NCBI RefSeq assembly: GCF_016863015.1
Contig: NZ_BOOB01000057.1
Span: 23,717 to 87,716 of the forward strand
Source of the DNA: Microbispora amethystogenes
GTDB taxonomy: Bacteria > Actinomycetota > Actinomycetes > Streptosporangiales > Streptosporangiaceae
Reading direction: 5' to 3'
Length of the DNA: 64,000 nt
This document shows, one piece after another, positions 60,514-64,000 of this stretch. The number at the start of each line of letters is the position of its first letter. The first letter of the stretch is position 1. The notes beneath the pieces are model-generated. The model saw only the letters and a program-made list of their open reading frames with translations, was not told the DNA's origin and did no database searches. The translations under genes were made by a program, and so were the position numbers.

Positions 60514-62457
60514 ATGCGGAACGACGCAACGGTGAACGCAGCGGACATTGCGCGGCTTGCCGACGTCGGGCGCGCCGCTGTCAGTAACTGGCGCAAGCGG
60601 TATGACGACTTCCCCCAGCCCGTGGGAGGTACCGCGTCCAGCCCTACCTTCTCGCTGGTGCAGGTCGAAGAGTGGCTGCGTCGGCAGGGCAAGAAGTTCA
60701 ATGTGTCCACGGGGGACCGGATCTGGCAGCGGCTCCGCACTACCGACGATGACCTGCGGCTCGGCGACCTGGTGGGTACCGTTGGCGCGTTCCTGCTCTT
60801 CGTCAAGCGGCAACCGGCCGAATGGAAGAAGCTCGCCAAGCAAGCGGAACTCCTCGAACGGCTTCCGGACGCCATGGCGAAAGCCGTACCCGACGTGCCA
60901 GGTCCGTTGACGGTGCTCGACGACATCGAGCTGGTCCACTCGCTTGTTGACTACGCGAAGGAGGTCGGGGAAGCGAAAGCCTTCGACTTCATCTGTGGTC
61001 GCTATGTCGAGGCGCACTCGCGCCGTCTCCTGGCCACCCCCGATGAGATCGCAGAGCTCATTGTCAGCTTGGTGGACGGGCCGACCGTCCTGGATCCGGC
61101 GTGTGGCATCGGAACGCTGCTGGTGGCGGCCAAGGCGGAACGCCTGCTCGGGCAGGAAATCAACGCCACCGCCGCCAGGCTGACGGCAGTCCGACTCCTG
61201 CTGCATGAAAGAAACGCTGTGATCTCGACAGGCGACTCACTGCGCCGCGATGCCTTCGCCGGCGAACACGCGGACGCGGTGATCTGCAACCCACCCTTCG
61301 CAGATCGCACCTGGGGTTACGAGGAGCTCAGCAGTGATCCGAGATGGGAATACGGTCTCCCGCCGCGCGGGGAGTCGGAACTCGCCTGGGTGCAGCACTG
61401 TCTGGCCCACGTGAAACCGGGTGGCCACGTAGTGATCGTGATGCCATCGGCGGCAGCTGGCCGCCGCAGCGGCCGGCGGATCCGGAGCAATCTGTTGAGA
61501 TCGGGCGTGCTTCGTGCTGTCGTGACGCTGCCAGCCGGTGCCGCTCCTGCCTCGAGTATGGCTCCTGCTCTCTGGCTACTTCGTCGTCCTCTTGCAGAAG
61601 AGCGGCCACCATCACACGTGTTGATGGTGAATGCCGCGAACGATCTGTCGATCGTCCAGCCGGCCTGGCAGGCGTTCTGCCGGGATCCCGACGGGGAACC
61701 GCCGCTGCCAGACGGCAGCGGCGCCCTAAGGATCATCGATCTACTCGATGACGAGGTAGACGTCAGCACGGGTCGCCATCTGGCGACAGCTGCGACTGTA
61801 TCCGCTGAAGGGTTCAACCATACCCGGCAACAACTTGTTTCGGCCTCGGCTGCTCTGTCGTCGGCGATTCCGGATTTACCGGGTGAGAGCAGCCCATGTG
61901 ACTTGCCCCTGACGACGGTGGGAGATCTCGTCAAAGCGGGCGTGATCACAATGCTTCATGCGCCGCTCAAGATGGCACTTAACGAGGGCGAGATGTCCGT
62001 GCTCACCGCAAGAGACGTCGCTATGGGGCGCAGCCCGTCAGGACGAACTCATCAAGAGTCGGGTACGGTGATCTGCCAGGCCAACGACGTGGTGACACCA
62101 GTCCTGACCCACCAGTCTGTCGCGCGAGTGATCAAAGTATCGGGTGCCGTACTCGGACCGCAGATCTCCTTGTTCCGCGTGGATCCGGACCGGCTCGACC
62201 CCTATTTCCTGGCCGGCTTCCTTCGCGCAGCTGGGGCGTCCGGCGTCGCGCGAGCATCCTCCGCATCCAGCCGTATTGACCCGCGCCGGGCGCCGATTCC
62301 GCTTCTTCCGCTTCCCGAGCAACAGGCATACGGCATCGCCTTCCGCCGCCTTATGGAGCTCGAGAGCGCGGCGCAGCAGGTAGCTCAGCTAAGCGAATCG
62401 CTCGTCCAGCTTGGCTTCAACGGGATCATCGACGGGACGCTCCGTCCACATGCATAG
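60514..62457 (+). CDS. HTH-fused N6-adenine DNA methyltransferase (HsdM-like with S-like tail)
   Basis: 647 residues from ATG 60514. Residues 8-58 are a helix-turn-helix (AADIARLADVGRAAVSNWRKR). The methylase domain has VLDPACGIGTLLVAA (motif I, 193-207) and AVICNPPFADR (NPPF 259-262), so it targets adenine N6. The last 200 residues resemble an HsdS target-recognition half (DLPLTTVGDLVKAGV, ...PLLPLPEQQAYGIAFRRLMELES). Such single-chain methylases recognise their own site. No restriction subunit is adjacent; the next recognisable sequences are a kinase fragment and a NYN nuclease. Might protect host DNA or regulate transcription. Confidence 0.88.
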   Translation: MRNDATVNAADIARLADVGRAAVSNWRKRYDDFPQPVGGTASSPTFSLVQVEEWLRRQGKKFNVSTGDRIWQRLRTTDDDLRLGDLVGTVGAFLLFVKRQPAEWKKLAKQAELLERLPDAMAKAVPDVPGPLTVLDDIELVHSLVDYAKEVGEAKAFDFICGRYVEAHSRRLLATPDEIAELIVSLVDGPTVLDPACGIGTLLVAAKAERLLGQEINATAARLTAVRLLLHERNAVISTGDSLRRDAFAGEHADAVICNPPFADRTWGYEELSSDPRWEYGLPPRGESELAWVQHCLAHVKPGGHVVIVMPSAAAGRRSGRRIRSNLLRSGVLRAVVTLPAGAAPASSMAPALWLLRRPLAEERPPSHVLMVNAANDLSIVQPAWQAFCRDPDGEPPLPDGSGALRIIDLLDDEVDVSTGRHLATAATVSAEGFNHTRQQLVSASAALSSAIPDLPGESSPCDLPLTTVGDLVKAGVITMLHAPLKMALNEGEMSVLTARDVAMGRSPSGRTHQESGTVICQANDVVTPVLTHQSVARVIKVSGAVLGPQISLFRVDPDRLDPYFLAGFLRAAGASGVARASSASSRIDPRRAPIPLLPLPEQQAYGIAFRRLMELESAAQQVAQLSESLVQLGFNGIIDGTLRPHA

Positions 62458-62502
62458 AAGCACGTAACTTTCTCCGCAAAGCATCATCGCCCGGAGGGGT
62501 GG

Positions 62503-62928
62503 GTGGTCATCAGCGATCGGTACGAGCTGAACCATCCCGTCGCGAAGGGCGGCATGGGTGAGGTCTGGGCAGGTCACGACCGGCAGCTAGTGGAGATGTT
62601 CCTTAACGACCTGGAGGCCGGCGCCGCCAGCCAGCAGCCGCTGCGAAGCGTTACATGGCCGAGGCCAGACGAGGGAGACATGCATCCGCTTCAATATGGG
62701 TCCCGTTGCCGCACCGACTGTGGGTCAACAGAACCTCGCTCGGTCCAGCTACCGACCCATGGTTGCCGATGCGGCGGGTGGGACAGTGAATTCATGGACG
62801 GCAGACGCGGCGGCGCGGTCCCGCTCGCGAAGAATCAGGAGGGCAAGACCGCGCGCCGCCACAGGAAGGTCATGCAGCCATTCCGTTCGAATCTCCAGGG
62901 ACGGCCTGGGGTCTGCCTCTCAGGCTGA
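62503..62928 (+). pseudogene. Truncated Ser/Thr protein kinase gene
   Basis: The first 28 codons read VVISDRYELNHPVAKGGMGEVWAGHDRQL, the N-lobe start and glycine loop of an actinobacterial kinase. The Lys motif and everything beyond are absent; the frame goes on without kinase likeness to 62928. Remains of a kinase that probably formed a pair with the methylase before a deletion. The tail of the frame overlaps the end of the minus-strand NYN gene. Confidence 0.65.
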
Positions 62929-63517
62929 GTGGTAGCGCCCGACGACCGCCCTCGACGAAGGTGATCGAGTAGTAGTACCTATCAAGAGGTATATAGACGC
63001 CGTGCGGGCCTTGCCGCTGAACCCAGGCCTTTAACTCTCGGCTGCAAGTCCGGTCCCAAGCGAGAACTTCGATCCCCCAACCTCTGCTGCGGGCTCGTTT
63101 CAGGTCGGCCAGAAATCCGATTCCTTCTTCGTGGCCGGCCCCGTCTCCGCTCAACAAAACAATTACGCCAGGAACGGCATCGAAGACTTCTCGCAGCATG
63201 CATAGCTGTAGGTAGTGGTCAGCTCCCAGCTCTTTCCCGGTGCGCCGTCCTCTCTCCAGCAGGGTCACACCAAAACCGGCGTCGTCAAAGTGCTCGACGA
63301 CTCTCTCGAGGCGAGCGAAGTCGTTGGCTGACGTGACAGTTCGTGTCATGGTGTTTGGCCGTCCAGCTGCAGCAAGTCTCTTGATGGCGCCCGCTTGGAT
63401 GCGTAGGCGTGCCCGCAGGGCGCCTTCTCCTTGCATATCGGCGGCGACCCCTGCAGACAGGTGGATGTTCGAAAGGTCGTTCAAGATTAGAATGCGGCGG
63501 TCTAAATCGGCGATCAT
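62870..63517 (-). CDS. NYN-domain nuclease, stand-alone
   Basis: 215 residues from ATG 63517 with GGAG eight bases before. Acidic motifs of the NYN/PIN fold: ILILNDLSNIHLSAG (Asp near residue 14), GKELGADHYLQLCML and VIVLLSGDGAGHEEG, as in LabA/DUF88-type NYN proteins. It has no FHA or Hsp70 partner domain and differs from the other three copies in the window, so it belongs to a different branch. The C-terminal tail (PLSLRGRPQAVPGDSNG) is disordered. Located downstream of and convergent with the methylase/kinase remnant. Predicted ribonuclease. Confidence 0.82.
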   Translation of the reverse strand: MIADLDRRILILNDLSNIHLSAGVAADMQGEGALRARLRIQAGAIKRLAAAGRPNTMTRTVTSANDFARLERVVEHFDDAGFGVTLLERGRRTGKELGADHYLQLCMLREVFDAVPGVIVLLSGDGAGHEEGIGFLADLKRARSRGWGIEVLAWDRTCSRELKAWVQRQGPHGVYIPLDRYYYSITFVEGGRRALPLSLRGRPQAVPGDSNGMAA

Positions 63518-64000
63518 GGTAACTCCGTAGTGTCAATGGGTTCCAAGGGGATGCTGCACTGGGCATGCTATCAGTGAATGGGGTGAAAGCAAGGGGAATT
63601 CCAGCCGTCGGCAGCCGCTGTAGTGGTGGCGCATGGACCTGTTGGCTGGAGGGGTTGATCGAGTAGCACTTCCGTTTATTATTGCGCGTCGGATATTTAT
63701 GGTCGCGGGAACATGTTTCTGGGGGCGCATTAATCATCTAACCATCACGGCGATTATTTTATTGCAAAATATCTCCGCTGATTAATTTTTGGTGGAGTGA
63801 TTTTGGCAAGTTGGGTGCGCCCTTGCATGTCCTGCCGTCGCTCTGGCTGGTACAACATCTACGATCTCTGTTTCCTTGGCTGGCGAGGGGTCCTGGGAGC
63901 TGCGCACATGTCGGCCTGGCAATCCCCCAGCTATTCAGCCCTGGCTATGTGCGCTCGGCGTGGGAAGGGCCGGAGGTTGAGCCTGACCGCCGAGATCGAA
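63518..64000. other. AT-rich spacer, no convincing gene
   Basis: From about 63650 to 63800 the base composition drops well below the window average, including an 8-base inverted repeat ATTAATCA (63729-63736 with 63779-63786). A frame opening at GTG 63797 stays open to the window end (68 codons), but another frame is open there too and neither resembles a known protein. The first part must contain the promoter of the NYN gene. Confidence 0.4.

Noticed and set aside
63797..64000. Start of a further gene running off the window
   Set aside because: The frame is open but so is another in the same stretch, and the translation resembles no family.

Overview
The window is high-GC (about two thirds G+C) actinomycete DNA, probably from a Streptosporangium-, Nonomuraea-, Actinomadura- or Streptomyces-like genome. 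That guess rests on GTG starts, ATGA start/stop overlaps, and protein families that are mainly actinobacterial (Pgl/BREX-2, EcsC, FHA/vWA/PP2C/kinase sets, IS701 and ISL3 elements). It reads as an accessory defence island built on and littered with mobile DNA. No rRNA, convincing tRNA or CRISPR array was seen.

Layout. 0-2.3 kb: end of a DNA methyltransferase gene, an excisionase-like HTH gene and a tyrosine integrase whose nucleophilic Tyr is a Cys. 2.5-6.7 kb: insertion-sequence scrapyard (IS3 and IS5 fragments, a complete IS701-family element with 25-bp inverted repeats, an IS256-like scrap) plus one small membrane protein. 6.7-17.9 kb: a compact phospho-signalling operon on the minus strand (tail-anchored coiled-coil protein, PP2C phosphatase, vWA protein, NYN-zinc-FHA protein, protein kinase, 1253-aa helical-repeat/pseudokinase protein), faced by a divergent second NYN-zinc-FHA gene. 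17.9-21.9 kb: a decayed ISL3 transposase gene split by a group II intron with its maturase gene. 22.2-29.8 kb: EcsC-family protein, 960-aa TPR protein, DGQHR/DndB-like protein, and a divergent Ser/Thr kinase with a TPR-like tail. 29.7-47.6 kb: a complete BREX type 2 (Pgl) system: brxHI, brxD, pglZ, pglY, pglX, pglW, all on the minus strand. 47.7-60.3 kb: an upstream same-strand module of five genes: a 1105-aa unknown, a degenerate J-domain-like protein, a coiled-coil protein, an Hsp70 fused to a NYN/PIN-type nuclease domain, and a large DUF1998-type helicase. 60.5-63.5 kb: HTH-fused N6-adenine methylase, a kinase gene fragment, and a stand-alone NYN nuclease. 63.5-64 kb: AT-rich DNA with no clear gene.

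How it may work together. BREX-2 is an established anti-phage system (methylation by PglX, kinase PglW, ATPase PglY, phosphatase-like PglZ). The minus-strand genes from 60,281 to 29,745 follow each other closely enough to be one or two very long transcripts, so the Hsp70/helicase module may be a BREX accessory or a separate system. Two blocks look undescribed as defined systems: the NYN-FHA/vWA/PP2C/kinase operon (resembling TerY-P-type phospho-signalling triads, but with RNA-cleaving NYN effectors) and the Hsp70-NYN/J-like/helicase operon. NYN nuclease domains with the same acidic signature recur in four proteins, which suggests RNA cleavage under phospho- or chaperone control as a common output. 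Functional assignments beyond domain recognition are inference.
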